From the NCBI RefSeq assembly GCF_002954385.1, contig NZ_MQVY01000001.1, forward strand, positions 596,892 to 660,891: a DNA stretch of 64,000 nt, read 5' to 3'. Below the pieces are notes generated by a model that was given only the letters and a program-made list of their open reading frames with translations, was not told the origin of the DNA and made no database searches. This DNA comes from Tenacibaculum sp. SG-28 (GTDB lineage Bacteria; Bacteroidota; Bacteroidia; Flavobacteriales; Flavobacteriaceae). Positions 16,549-26,592 of this stretch are shown piece by piece. Position numbers and translations under genes: made by a program. How positions within the stretch are numbered: the stretch's first letter is position 1; each line of letters starts with the position of its first letter.

Positions 16549-17691
16549 CTAGTACGTTACGTAATCTACAATTTCAAGGCCATATCCAATCATACCAACT
16601 CGCTTAGTTTGTTGCGTATTAGATACTAAGCGTAATTTTGTGATGTGTAAATCGTGCAAAATTTGTGCGCCAATTCCAAAATCTTTTACATCCATTGTAA
16701 CTCGGGGCGCTTTCATTTTACCATTACTCTGACTATCTTTTAAAGTTCGAAGTCTGTTTAAAAGATTTAACGATTGTGATTGCTGGTTTATAAAAATGAT
16801 GGCACCTTTGCCTTCTTCGTTTATAACCGTGAACATTTTATCTAATTTTTTATCGGCATCATTGGTTAAGGTACCGAGAATATCATTGTTCACTAAAGTT
16901 GAATTAATTCTTGTTAAAACAGCGTCATTTTGCCCCCAAGTCCCTTTGGTTAAAGCAATGTGTATTTGATCGTTAGTAGTTTGTTTATAAGCGCGTAATC
17001 GAAAATCTCCAAATCGAGTTTGTATGTTAAAATCCTCCTTTTTTTCAATTAGAGAATCATGTTCCATTCTGTAAGCAACTAAATCTTCAATAGAAACTAT
17101 TTTTAAGTCAAACTTTTTAGCGACGTCTTTAAGTTGGGGTAAACGTGCCATTGTTCCGTCTTCGTTCATAATTTCCACAATTACACCTGCAGGATTCAAA
17201 CCGGCCAATCTCGCAAAGTCAATAGCTGCCTCTGTGTGTCCTGTTCTTCGAAGAACACCACCATTTTTTGCTTTTAAAGGAAATATATGGCCAGGTCTTG
17301 CAAGGTCAAAAGGTTTGGTATTTGCATCTACCAGTGCAGCGATAGTTTTTGCTCTATCCGATGCTGAAATACCAGTGGTAACGCCATTGCCCTTTAAGTC
17401 AACAGACACAGTAAATGCTGTTTCCATAGGATCTGTATTATTGCTAACCATCATTTCTAAACCTAACTCTTTACACCTATTTTCCGTTAAAGGCGTGCAA
17501 ATTAGTCCCCTTCCGTGTAACGCCATAAAGTTAATTAGCTCCGGTGTGATTTTTTCCGCTGCAGCAACAAAGTCCCCTTCATTTTCACGATCCTCATCAT
17601 CTACTACAATAATTACCTTTCCATTTTTTATGTCCTCAATTGCCTCCTCAATGGAGTTTAACTGAAATTTTTCTACCGTTTTTTCTGTCAT
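16549..17691 (-). CDS. ribB: 3,4-dihydroxy-2-butanone-4-phosphate synthase with degenerate GTP cyclohydrolase II half
   Basis: 380 residues in the RibBA layout. Residues 1-215 are an intact RibB: DDEDRENEGD (30-39), TGISASDRAKT, PGHIFPLKAKNGGVLRRTGHTEA, and the C-terminal Glu-containing IVEIMNEDG. It converts ribulose 5-phosphate to the four-carbon riboflavin precursor. Residues 225-380 align with GTP cyclohydrolase II but the zinc-binding Cys cluster is replaced by INSTLVNNDILGTLTND and the catalytic RQEGRGIGL by NQQSQSLNL. So this half cannot be a working cyclohydrolase and a separate RibA is expected elsewhere. Last gene of the tpx-dgkA-ftsK-lolA-lptG-ribB series. Confidence 0.92.
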   Translation of the reverse strand: MTEKTVEKFQLNSIEEAIEDIKNGKVIIVVDDEDRENEGDFVAAAEKITPELINFMALHGRGLICTPLTENRCKELGLEMMVSNNTDPMETAFTVSVDLKGNGVTTGISASDRAKTIAALVDANTKPFDLARPGHIFPLKAKNGGVLRRTGHTEAAIDFARLAGLNPAGVIVEIMNEDGTMARLPQLKDVAKKFDLKIVSIEDLVAYRMEHDSLIEKKEDFNIQTRFGDFRLRAYKQTTNDQIHIALTKGTWGQNDAVLTRINSTLVNNDILGTLTNDADKKLDKMFTVINEEGKGAIIFINQQSQSLNLLNRLRTLKDSQSNGKMKAPRVTMDVKDFGIGAQILHDLHITKLRLVSNTQQTKRVGMIGYGLEIVDYVTY

Positions 17692-17739
17692 TTTATGTGG
17701 TTTTCTCTTTTTTGGAAAAGATTCTGTTAAAAAATATTT

Positions 17740-19138
17740 TTATTCGATTAATGGCATCACCAATGGTGAAAAGCCTTTGTCTTTGGTTGCACGTACAGTT
17801 AATATTACAGCCAAAGGTAACATCAAAACAACCGCTAGCCAAGACCCTATGAAAGCAGTTAATGTACTTTCCTCTGCCATATTTCTTCCAAAGGTATTGG
17901 TAAAAAAATAAAGAACATATACCCCTATTGCAAGAATCATGGGCAATCCCATTCCACCTTTACGAATTATGGATCCTAATGGAGCACCAATAAAAAATAG
18001 CAATAAACACGAAAGGGAAAAAGCAACACGATTGTAGTATTCGATATCATGTAAATTTAGGTACTTACGCTTGTTTTTTAGGTTGTTTTTATAGGCACTA
18101 TTACTATTTAATGCCCTGTCTATTTTGGATTTTGCAGAAATTATAATTTCATTTTTTTATCCAGATCAAAATTTGTCAATATATCCTGCGATAAATTAGG
18201 ATTTTTTAACGAATCAGGATAGGCATGAAGGGTATTTGTTTCTATGGTTAAAAATAAACTTTTAGCCCTATTGGCAATAAAACTATCGTAATTACTTTTA
18301 ATCGACGGAATGGTATCTTTCAATTGTCCTAAACTTAACATATTGAAATTTCTTGAATACTTTATAGTATCTAAATCTCCACCATCTAAGGAGGAAATAT
18401 CAATGTTTATTTGGTATTCGTCAAAAAATGCATGTGAAGCAGGCATTTTATTTCGATCCTTAAAAGAGCGACCTGCCTTTTTGTGGTGTTCAAAATAATA
18501 TCCATCCTTTAAGATCAATGTCATATATCTGCTACCTTCTTCAGATATAATTTCTCCTTTTTCAGCAGTTAGAATTTTATTGTTTCCTTTACGCGAAGAC
18601 AAATCATAGATGAGTACTTTTTTGAGTAAGTTTTTATTTTCGCCGTATTTTTCGTCAAACTTAATTTGATAATTGGGTAACTCGGTATTAAAACTTCCCG
18701 GAACTAATGCCAATGCAGGCTGTTTTTTTTTAATATTAGCTCGTAAATTTAATTGTTTTAATACGGCGTATGGATATACATTATTTAAAAACAAAAAATT
18801 TATCAAACTGAAAATTAATACTAAAAAAACAAGTGGTCTAACTATTCGGGGTAATGAAATTCCCGCAGATTTGGTTGCTGCAAATTCATAGTTTTCCGAC
18901 AAACTTCCTAACGTCATTATCGAAGACAAAAGCACTCCGATTGGTAGTGCTTGCGGTGTTGCCATTAAAGTAGAATACCAAAGAAATTTAAGGATAATCC
19001 CAATGCCAATTCCCTTTCCTGCAAAATCGTCAAAGGCTAACCATAACATTTGCATTATTAAAACAAATAAAATGATTAAGAATGTTGCAAAAAAGGAATT
19101 AAAAAGCTTTTTAATATGTACTTGTCTAATTTTTTCAC
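17740..19138 (-). CDS. LptF/LptG-family LPS export permease (two frameshifts)
   Basis: Corrected length 466 residues. Inner-membrane permease of the Lpt system that extracts LPS for transport to the outer membrane. From GTG 19138 the start reads KKLDKYILKSFLIPF; one missing base in the A6 run 19089-19094 (plus strand) then gives FFATFLIILFVLIMQMLW. A second missing base in the T7 run 18152-18158 joins the beta-jellyroll domain to the last helices (NRVAFSLSCLLLFFIGAPLGSIIRKGGMGLP), a family hallmark. Which of LptF or LptG it is cannot be settled. A TACCTTTG box ends 5 nt before the GTG. Confidence 0.9.
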
Positions 19139-19143
19139 CGATA

Positions 19144-19151
19144 CAAAGGTA
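19144..19151 (-). promoter_or_regulatory. Putative -7 promoter box giving a near-leaderless lptF/G mRNA
   Basis: TACCTTTG on the minus strand matches TAnnTTTG. Only TATCG separates it from the GTG start, so transcription would begin at or next to the start codon. Confidence 0.4.
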
Positions 19152-19214
19152 GTGGGTTAAAGTTACAATTACTATAAAATTATTGTTAATAGTCTAGCAA
19201 TGTATCACTATTCC

Positions 19215-19868
19215 CTAATCGATATAATAACCTTTGTTTTTATATTTTTCTTTGTTCAGTTTAAAAAAATCGTCCGAAACCGAAGGACTCCCATTAAATT
19301 TTGTAATCGTGAAAGTTGTCTCTGCGCCATTTGTTCCAATTTGTACAAGTTTGTAGATATGATTACTCTTTGCATCTATACCCAACTTTACTTTAATAAC
19401 TTCTGAATTACTGTCAATTGGCGTTAAATCTACATATTGTATTCTTCTACCATTTTGATTGGTTAGTTTTCCCATGGTATAATTATAGCCCTCGTTATAG
19501 AATGTTAGTAATTTTGAGGGATAAATAAAGCCATCCTCTTCTTCCATATCTCCATTTGAAATGGTGATTTCTTTTTCGTCATGGTTAATTACTGCTAGAT
19601 TTTTACCATCAAACAGAAAATTATTTCCCAAGTAATCTAAATTATATTTTTCACCAGATATGGTAATTGTTCCTTTTATAGGAGCTTCATCTGTTATTCC
19701 TGCTTCTTTATTTTCTAAAACAGAAGTAAACCCAATAAACATATTTGTATAGCTACCCATCTTTTGAGATACTTTATCCAATAGCTGTTTTGCTTCTTTG
19801 GCGCTATCTTGAGCTATCCCGGAAAAGCCGATAAATAAAGCGATACTAAATAAAACTATTTTTTTCAT
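19215..19868 (-). CDS. lolA: Outer-membrane lipoprotein carrier LolA-like periplasmic protein
   Basis: 217 residues from ATG 19868, chosen because it starts a clean signal peptide (MKKIVLFSIALFIGFSGIAQ, cleavage after AQ). A longer reading from 19916 would bury this signal. The mature part shows the LolA beta-sheet pattern: AKQLLDKVSQKMGSYTN, the GTITISGEKYNLDYLG strand pair, FDGKNLAVIN and the C-terminal TFTITKFNGSPSVSDDFFK. LolA ferries lipoproteins across the periplasm. It sits between ftsK (31 nt) and the LPS export permease (76 nt), an envelope-biogenesis grouping common in Bacteroidetes. Confidence 0.88.
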   Translation of the reverse strand: MKKIVLFSIALFIGFSGIAQDSAKEAKQLLDKVSQKMGSYTNMFIGFTSVLENKEAGITDEAPIKGTITISGEKYNLDYLGNNFLFDGKNLAVINHDEKEITISNGDMEEEDGFIYPSKLLTFYNEGYNYTMGKLTNQNGRRIQYVDLTPIDSNSEVIKVKLGIDAKSNHIYKLVQIGTNGAETTFTITKFNGSPSVSDDFFKLNKEKYKNKGYYID

Positions 19869-19899
19869 ACGATGTTTGTTTTCTAAATTTTGAATACTT

Positions 19900-22355
19900 C
19901 TATTGTTTATTTTCATTTTCTATTAATTGATCGAGTGCTATCAAATCTGGAATTAACACCTGCCTTGCTTTACTTCCCTCAAAAGCACCAACTATTCCTG
20001 CTGCTTCAAGTTGGTCAATAAGTCTACCTGCTCTATTGTATCCCAATTTTAACTTTCGCTGTAGTAGCGATGCTGATCCTTGTTGTGCGGTGACGATTAT
20101 TTCTGCTGCCTCTTTAAAAAGTTTATCGCGATCTGCAATGTCTATATCAATATTTGTGCCACCTTCCTCACCGACGTACTCCGGAAGATTATAAGCTTCG
20201 GGATATGCCCTTTGCGAGCCAATAAAATCAGTGATTTTTTCGACTTCTGGGGTATCTACGAACGCACATTGAATCCGAGTTACTTCACTTCCGCCAGAAT
20301 ATAGTAAATCCCCTCTACCAATCAATTGATCTGCTCCTGGTGCATCCAAAATAGTTCTACTATCTATTTTTGAAGTTACCCTAAAAGCAATTCTAGATGG
20401 AAAGTTAGCCTTTATAATACCCGTAATAACATTAACAGAAGGGCGCTGGGTAGCAACAATTAAGTGAATACCAATAGCTCGTGCAAGTTGTGCTAATCTC
20501 GCTATGGGAGTTTCTACTTCTTTTCCTGCAGTCATTATAAGATCTGCAAATTCATCAATAACCAATACAATATACGGTAAGAATTCATGTCCGTGCTCTG
20601 GATTGAGTTTTCGTGCTTTGAATTTAGTATTGTATTCTTTAATATTACGAACGAGAGCTTTTTTTAACAAGTCATATCGAGTGTCCATTAAAATACACAA
20701 TGAATTTAAAGTGTTTACAACCTTAGTAGTATCGGTAATAATGGCCTCCTCTTCGTCGGGCAGTTTTGCTAGGTAATGTCTTTCTATTTTGTTAAATAAC
20801 GTTAATTCTACTTTTTTAGGATCTACCAAAACAAATTTAACTTCTGCTGGATGTTTCTTGTATAGTAAAGAAGTCAAAATAGCATTTAAACCAACTGATT
20901 TTCCTTGTCCGGTTGCACCTGCCATTAGTAAATGAGGCATTTTTGCCAAATCAACGACAAAGGTTTCGTTTGCTATTGTCTTTCCTAATGCAATAGGTAA
21001 TTCCATTGGAGATTCTTGAAATTTCTTCGAAGAAATTACAGAGTGCATCGATACCAAGGTTGCTTTTTTATTTGGAACTTCAATTCCAATAGTTCCTTTT
21101 CCGGGGATTGGAGCTATTATTCTAATGCCTAAAGCAGCCAAAGAGAGTGCAATATCATCCTCTAAGTTTTTTATCTTGGAAATACGAACTCCTGCCTCTG
21201 GAACTATCTCATATAGGGTTATTGTGGGACCTACGGTAGCTTTAATTTGTGCAATACCAATTTTATAGTTTTTTAAGGTCTCTACAATTTGATTTTTGTT
21301 TGCCTCTAACTCTGTTGGATCTACAGAAATACTCTCATTGTATTCTTTCAGCAGGTTAAAGGTTGGGAATTTAAAATTTCCGAGCTCTAATTTTGGGTCA
21401 AATTCACCAAAATCTTTTACGAGTTGATCCGACAGGTTCTCTGTAACACTCTTTTCTTCCGCTATTTTTTCAATAGCAACTTCCACCTCTTTTTTGGAAT
21501 CCTCTGCTATTTTTAGTGTTGGCTCTAATGCTTTATCGACCTGTAAAGGAATTTCTCTTTCCTCTTTTTTAACAGCAGAAACGTCTGAATGTTTTGTAAT
21601 TGTAGGTTGTAAATTCTCGATGGAAAGTTCAAAATCAGATTTATTCGAAACAGGAATTTCGTTACTATCAATTTCTTTTTCGATGGAAGAGTTTGTTGCT
21701 TCTACGACAACGTTTGTTTGCTCTGCCACAAGGTTGGTATCTGTTGAACTCTCTTTTTTCTTCTTTTCTATAGATGCTGCAATGGCTTTAGGGTCAACGC
21801 TAAACTTGATAATTATAAACGATATAAGAAAAAATATTAAGACTATAGATAAGCCAGTTTTTCCTATGAACGTCTGTAAATATTGGTTTATTTCAAATCC
21901 TATTACACCAGATAAAACAGCTCCTTTACTAGCAACAAAACCCAATGTAATAGAAATCCATAACATGGCGAGTATTCCCCAATTCCATAACGAAACTATT
22001 TTTTTACTATTTGATTGCAGTATGATTCTTACACCTGTGAAAAAAAAGATAAAAATTAAGGTGAAAGCACCTAAACCAAACCCTTCAAATATTAACAAAT
22101 TACTCAAGGTGGCACCTACTTTTCCGAGTAAATTTTTTGCGAGTAAATTTTTATCGCCGAATTGTTGCAAAATACTTTGGTCTTCCTGCCAACTGTAGAA
22201 AAAAGAAATAAAAGCAACTAATAAAAAAAGGAAAATAGTATTAAAAAAGAACCAAATATGGTTTGATTTTGTCTGTTGGTAACAAACAACTTTACTTTTG
22301 ATATGAAAGAGGTAGTATCCTTTTTTTTCTTTACAGTAGATTTCTTTTTTGCCAT
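19900..22355 (-). CDS. ftsK: DNA translocase FtsK (one frameshift in the N-terminal membrane domain)
   Basis: Corrected length 818 residues. From ATG 22355 it reads MAKKKSTVKKKK and the first membrane helix, then stops; one missing base in the A7 run 22223-22229 (plus strand) restores LLVAFISFFYSWQEDQSILQ and the next three helices. Then come an acidic linker, the alpha/beta motor with Walker A (MAGATGQGKSVGLNA), Walker B (YIVLVIDEFADLI), LARAIGIHLIVATQRPSVNVITG, and the C-terminal winged-helix gamma domain (SLLQRKLKLGYNRAGRLIDQLEAAGIVG). It pumps chromosome DNA at the septum and activates XerD, which is also encoded in this window. Confidence 0.95.
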
Positions 22356-22375
22356 AGAAATAAATTATCGAGTAA

Positions 22376-22762
22376 TTAAACGCTAAATAAAGTAATAATT
22401 TTTGGAATATAGATAATGCCAGCCATAAGTAATGATATTAGCGCTGCAATTGCAGGAGCTCCTGCGGCTATATCTTTTATAGCACCAATTTTTTCATGGT
22501 ATTCCGGATGTATAAAATCTGCTATTTTTTCTATTGCTGTATTAATAGCTTCCGCAACCAGTACGAGTCCTATCACGAGAAATTGAAGCATCCACTCTGT
22601 ATTTGAAATAGAAAACAAAAACCCCATAATTGTGGCGAACAAAGCAAAGCCAAGCTGTGCTTTTATACTATCTTCCGATTTTACCAGAGTATGTATGCCC
22701 TTAATCGCATATTTTACTCCTTTAACACGTCCTTTAATAAACCCATCGTTATGGCTTTTCAT
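22376..22762 (-). CDS. dgkA: Diacylglycerol kinase, DgkA type
   Basis: 128 residues with three membrane helices. The active-site signature is complete: EAINTAIEKIADF followed by HPEYHEKIGAIKDIAAGAPA (residues about 69-103). DgkA phosphorylates membrane diacylglycerol or undecaprenol and so recycles lipid carriers. It starts 6 nt after tpx and ends 20 nt before ftsK, so it is in the same transcript. Confidence 0.93.
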   Translation of the reverse strand: MKSHNDGFIKGRVKGVKYAIKGIHTLVKSEDSIKAQLGFALFATIMGFLFSISNTEWMLQFLVIGLVLVAEAINTAIEKIADFIHPEYHEKIGAIKDIAAGAPAIAALISLLMAGIIYIPKIITLFSV

Positions 22763-22768
22763 AAGTAT

Positions 22769-23266
22769 TTATAGTGCTTTTAAGGCTGCGTCGTAATTTG
22801 GTTCATTCGCAATTTCTTGCACTTGTTCTGTGTATGAAATATTACCATTCGGATCGATGACAACAACACACCTTGAATGCAAAGCATCAAAAATTCCCTC
22901 TGTAATTTCTAGGCCATAACTCTTTCCGAAGGCGCCTGTTTTATAGTCGCTCAACATCACTACATTTTCAATTCCCTCTGCACCGCAGAATCGCGTTTGT
23001 GCAAACGGTAAGTCTCTTGAAATACACAAAACGATTACGTTTGGTAACGCCGAGGCCTTTTCATTAAATTTTCGTACCGAGGTAGAGCAAGTACCTGTTT
23101 CAATGCTGGGAAAAATATTTAAAATTAATGTACTACCAGTATAATCGTGAAGAGATTTTTCTGTTAGATCTTTTGCCACCAAATTAAAATCTGGGGCTTT
23201 TGTTCCTTTTAAAGGTAATTCACCTGAGGTACATGTTTTATTTCCGTCTAGAGTTACTGATGCCAT
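22769..23266 (-). CDS. tpx: Thiol peroxidase Tpx
   Basis: 165 residues, atypical 2-Cys peroxiredoxin. The peroxidatic Cys60 is in SIETGTCSTSVRKFN and the resolving Cys94 in FAQTRFCGAEG, the pattern of the Tpx subfamily. It reduces peroxides using thioredoxin in the cytosol or periplasm. First gene of the tpx-dgkA-ftsK-lolA-lptF/G-ribB series; a TACCTTTG box lies 20 nt upstream. Confidence 0.96.
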   Translation of the reverse strand: MASVTLDGNKTCTSGELPLKGTKAPDFNLVAKDLTEKSLHDYTGSTLILNIFPSIETGTCSTSVRKFNEKASALPNVIVLCISRDLPFAQTRFCGAEGIENVVMLSDYKTGAFGKSYGLEITEGIFDALHSRCVVVIDPNGNISYTEQVQEIANEPNYDAALKAL

Positions 23267-23285
23267 GTTGTAGATAATTTAATTT

Positions 23286-23293
23286 CAAAGGTA
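23286..23293 (-). promoter_or_regulatory. Putative -7 promoter box of the tpx operon
   Basis: TACCTTTG on the minus strand matches TAnnTTTG, 20 nt before the tpx start. No clear -33 TTTG at the usual spacing. Confidence 0.4.
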
Positions 23294-23348
23294 CTTAATT
23301 ATTTTAAAAAATGCAGACATATTAAATTTAATAGCCTCTAAAATAAAG

Positions 23349-23374
23349 TATCTTTGCAGCGATAATTATATCGC
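23349..23374 (+). promoter_or_regulatory. Putative norM promoter with palindrome at the start point
   Basis: TATCTTTG (23349-23356) matches TAnnTTTG. Right after it lies the palindrome GCGATA-ATTA-TATCGC (23359-23374), covering the expected transcription start. It could be an operator or a 5' hairpin. Confidence 0.4.
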
Positions 23375-23382
23375 AAATTACA

Positions 23383-24771
23383 TTGAATATACAACAATAT
23401 ACCAAAGAATTTAAATACAATTGGAAACTAGCTGCACCTGTAATGTTAGGTATGCTAGGGCATACCTTTGTAAGTTTTGTAGACAATATTATGGTAGGCC
23501 AATTAGGAACTGCCGAGTTAGCTGCAGTTTCACTTGGGAATAGTTTTATGTTCATAGCAATGTCCTTAGGAATTGGATTCTCTACAGCTATCACACCTTT
23601 AATAGCAGAGGCTGATGCAGCAGATAATTTCAAGCAAGCCAAATCCACTTTCAAAAACGGTTTATTTTTGTGTTTCGCAATTGGTGTATTGATGTTTCTT
23701 GGCGTATTCTTCGCAAAACCATTATTATACCTTTTACAGCAACCTGAGGAGGTTGTTTTACTCGCTTTACCGTATTTAGACTTAGTAGCATTTTCGCTAA
23801 TTCCAATGATTGTTTTTCAGGCATTTAAGCAATTCAGTGATGGTATGTCTATGACAAAATATCCAATGTATGCAACAATTTTGGCAAACCTAACAAATGT
23901 GATTTTAAATTATGTTTTAATTTTTGGTAAATTTGGATTTCCTGCCCTTGGTATTGTCGGTGCTGCCTACGGAACACTTATTTCAAGATTTGTTATGATA
24001 GCCTTTTTATGGTGGATGTTAAGAAAGCAGAAACGTTCGCAACCATTAGTGACCAACATTAAGATTTTACAATTAGACATCGTTAAAATTAAAAAAATTA
24101 TTAGTCTAGGGGCTCCTAGTGCGCTGCAAATGTTTTTTGAAGTAGCAATTTTTACTGCCGCAGTTTGGCTAAGTGGTTTATTGGGAAAAAATCCACAAGC
24201 AGCAAATCAAATTGCACTTAATTTAGCTTCTATGACGTTTATGGTAGCCATGGGACTTGGTGTCACAGCCATGATTCGGGTAGGGAATCAAAAAGGATTA
24301 CAAAATTACCTAGAATTGCGAAGAATAGCTTTTTCTATTTTTTTAATGGGAACTATTTTGGCAGTTATATTTTGTGTGTTTTTCTTTACTTTTAATGAAT
24401 ATTTACCTCATTTATACATAGACATACACGACCCTAAAAATGCAAAAGATAATGCGATTGTATTAGAGATAGCTGCCAAGTTATTGTTTGCTGCGGCCAT
24501 ATTTCAAATAAGTGATAGTATTCAGGTTATGGTTTTAGGAGCATTAAGAGGTTTACAGGATGTTAAGATACCTACGCTAATAACTTTCATATCGTATTGG
24601 GTAATTGGTTTTCCGGTGAGTTATTATTTTGGGAAACAAGAAATGTTTGGTAGTTTTGGAATATGGCTTGGATTACTTGCTGGCCTTACTAGTGCATCCA
24701 TTCTATTATACATGAGATTTAATTATTTAACTTTAAAATTAATACATAAAAAACACAATGAACTTGCCTAA
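23383..24771 (+). CDS. MATE-family multidrug/Na+ antiporter (NorM-like)
   Basis: 462 residues with twelve membrane helices. Start is a TTG at 23383, giving the family N-terminus NIQQYTKEFKYNWKLAAPVMLGML; no ATG is available there. MATE features: the two homologous six-helix halves, GMLGHTFVSFVDNIMVGQLGTAELAAVSLGNS in the first helix pair and LGVTAMIRVGNQKG in the second half. It would export cationic drugs or toxins against Na+ or H+. It overlaps the next small gene by 14 nt. Confidence 0.92.
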   Translation: MNIQQYTKEFKYNWKLAAPVMLGMLGHTFVSFVDNIMVGQLGTAELAAVSLGNSFMFIAMSLGIGFSTAITPLIAEADAADNFKQAKSTFKNGLFLCFAIGVLMFLGVFFAKPLLYLLQQPEEVVLLALPYLDLVAFSLIPMIVFQAFKQFSDGMSMTKYPMYATILANLTNVILNYVLIFGKFGFPALGIVGAAYGTLISRFVMIAFLWWMLRKQKRSQPLVTNIKILQLDIVKIKKIISLGAPSALQMFFEVAIFTAAVWLSGLLGKNPQAANQIALNLASMTFMVAMGLGVTAMIRVGNQKGLQNYLELRRIAFSIFLMGTILAVIFCVFFFTFNEYLPHLYIDIHDPKNAKDNAIVLEIAAKLLFAAAIFQISDSIQVMVLGALRGLQDVKIPTLITFISYWVIGFPVSYYFGKQEMFGSFGIWLGLLAGLTSASILLYMRFNYLTLKLIHKKHNELA

Positions 24772-24982
24772 ATTTCTATTAGCGGACAATAGTAATCACC
24801 CGGAGGACATTTTTGTTCTCCATACAGAGTACCCGAGATTTTTAATTAACTTAAAAGACGATTCTATTGAGTGGTTTGAGGATTTGTCTGGAGAAAACGA
24901 ACAAGATTTAGCAAACGAATTAGAGGGGCTTATTGCTTTAGCAAGTTCTTTTTATGATTCGGAAATAGCAACCTACGAATAG
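24758..24982 (+). CDS. Small conserved hypothetical protein
   Basis: 74 residues, acidic, no signal peptide. It overlaps the end of the MATE gene by 14 nt, which suggests translational coupling. Sequence LHTEYPRFLINLKDDSIEWFEDL and a C-terminal helix LANELEGLIALASSFYDSE. I recall similar short proteins in flavobacteria next to MATE genes but know no function. Confidence 0.7.
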   Translation: MNLPKFLLADNSNHPEDIFVLHTEYPRFLINLKDDSIEWFEDLSGENEQDLANELEGLIALASSFYDSEIATYE

Positions 24983-24992
24983 TATATTGAAA

Positions 24993-25490
24993 TTAGATTT
25001 CAATTTCTTCCTCATCTGCAGACTTCACGTAATTTTTTGCTTGTTCTCGCCATTTATCTCGTTGAATTCGACCTGGGAAGAATTGAATTAAATCTGTTAC
25101 AATTTCAATATCCTCATCATTGAGTTGGGTTAGTTGGTAAAAGGTGAAAATACCGATACTGTTAAGTTTGGTCTCCACAAAGCTACCGATACCGTTTATT
25201 TGCGTGAGGTCATTTTTACCCTCTTCCGTAGCTGTTCCAATTCGTTCAAAGTTTAATTGTTTTGGCTTTTTAATTTCGACACCACCACGTTCTATTGTTT
25301 TTCTAGCGCGGATTGAAAATTGCATATCATTTTTTAATTCTTGAATTGCATCTGCACTTTTTTCCAGTTTGGATTGGTATCTTTTTTTATAATAGTACCA
25401 AGAGGAGAGGTAGCCAATTAAAAAGGAACCAAACATCCAAAGAAATAATTCTAAAAGATGATTGTATGTCGGTGATGGTACTATATTCAT
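24993..25490 (-). CDS. Membrane-anchored helix-hairpin-helix protein
   Basis: 165 residues. One N-terminal membrane helix (about 10-31), a basic/coiled stretch (KRYQSKLEKSADAIQELKND), and a C-terminal helix-hairpin-helix-like domain with DLTQINGIGSFVETKLNSIG and FYQLTQLNDEDIEIV (about 95-140), similar to the domain attached to ribosomal protein L21 or found in nucleases. The GIG hairpin suggests DNA or RNA binding at the inner face of the membrane. No enzymatic motif. Its stop faces the preceding small gene. Confidence 0.75.
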   Translation of the reverse strand: MNIVPSPTYNHLLELFLWMFGSFLIGYLSSWYYYKKRYQSKLEKSADAIQELKNDMQFSIRARKTIERGGVEIKKPKQLNFERIGTATEEGKNDLTQINGIGSFVETKLNSIGIFTFYQLTQLNDEDIEIVTDLIQFFPGRIQRDKWREQAKNYVKSADEEEIEI

Positions 25491-25517
25491 TTTAAAAAAG
25501 GGGAAATTTTTAACGTT

Positions 25518-26438
25518 CTATTTTTGTTCTTTTATTGTGAGAATTTTAAATGCGATATTTGTTTTTTGTGGTTGTTTTATTTCTTTATACTCGTAAATAA
25601 TTCTCGTACTGTCTATGCCTTGATTCGTTAAAAGTTTTGCAACAGTTTTAGCTCTAACTAATGCTTCTTCCTTATTGTTATCGGTGATAGTTTCTCCAAT
25701 TACCAACAAATTTTTAGAAGGATTTTCTTTTAAATAATCGCGAGCTTCAGCAGCATAAAATTTTAGTGCTTGCGGAATTGATTTAGGCTTTACGTCCGTA
25801 ACAAAGAAATTTTTATTGGCAGTGTCTTCATTGACAATTTTAAACTTTTCTTCTGCAATGGTGTTATGTGTTATAAAAATTCCATCTGCATAATATCCCT
25901 CATTATCGTAAGAATATTCCTTTTCAATAGCCTTACAATTTATTTTAAGCGGATTAACTCCGTATTGTACTAATTTACTTTTTAAATTAATAGCTCTTTC
26001 CATTCCAAAGTTATTAGAATTAGCTAATTTTTCCGATGGAAGATAGTATGCATTTATAGTAATTTCCTCTGTCGTGTTGTTAGTCAAATAGTTAAATATG
26101 CTATCTTTAATATAGTTGAATTTTTTAAGAAGTATTACTCTTGTATGATCTGCATTGGTAATGAACTTTTTGTTAAAAGGAAAAGCTACTGGTTGTGTAT
26201 TTATGTTCTTTACGGTTGTGTTTTTTACTGCTAAAATTGTATCAATAGCTTTGTTAATCGTATCTTTTTCTAGCAAGTTTGTACTATCTGTTTTAAGAGA
26301 TGCAGGTATCGTTAAAGCATTAGATATTGTATCTATTTTTACTGTAGGAATTATAAAGTCATCCTTCTTGATTTGTATATAAAAGGCTAATGCTACCCAA
26401 CATAAAAAAAATAGGAAAGACTTCAAGAAACTTTTCAT
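25518..26438 (-). CDS. OmpA-like protein with N-terminal membrane anchor
   Basis: 306 residues. A single N-terminal hydrophobic helix (5-21) anchors or exports it. The rest has two weakly OmpA-like segments: about 130-200 (ITINAYYLPSEKLANSNNFG, MERAINLKSKLVQYGV) and about 240-300 (NLLVIGETITDNNKEEALVR, AKTVAKLLTNQGIDSTRI). The second keeps the alternation NKEEALVRAKTVAKLL of peptidoglycan-binding OmpA domains, the first is divergent. It follows the helix-hairpin-helix gene order on the minus strand with a 27-nt gap. Cell-envelope role inferred only. Confidence 0.65.
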   Translation of the reverse strand: MKSFLKSFLFFLCWVALAFYIQIKKDDFIIPTVKIDTISNALTIPASLKTDSTNLLEKDTINKAIDTILAVKNTTVKNINTQPVAFPFNKKFITNADHTRVILLKKFNYIKDSIFNYLTNNTTEEITINAYYLPSEKLANSNNFGMERAINLKSKLVQYGVNPLKINCKAIEKEYSYDNEGYYADGIFITHNTIAEEKFKIVNEDTANKNFFVTDVKPKSIPQALKFYAAEARDYLKENPSKNLLVIGETITDNNKEEALVRAKTVAKLLTNQGIDSTRIIYEYKEIKQPQKTNIAFKILTIKEQK

Positions 26439-26592
26439 GTGCTATGAAATGATGATATACAACGTAAATAATTGTTTAAATTTATTAAATTATTTCGTAA
26501 TTTCAAATTATAAATGCTCCCAAAATTGTTTTAAATGGAAATACAAATTTAACAGCGGACAAAGTTATACGCGATACGTATGGTAGGTATTA

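Noticed and set aside
17692..17740. FMN riboswitch before ribB
   Set aside because: The gap to the upstream gene is only 48 nt and shows no riboswitch elements.
21494..22198. 234-codon open frame antisense to ftsK
   Set aside because: Shadow of ftsK; low-complexity Ser/Thr/Phe composition.
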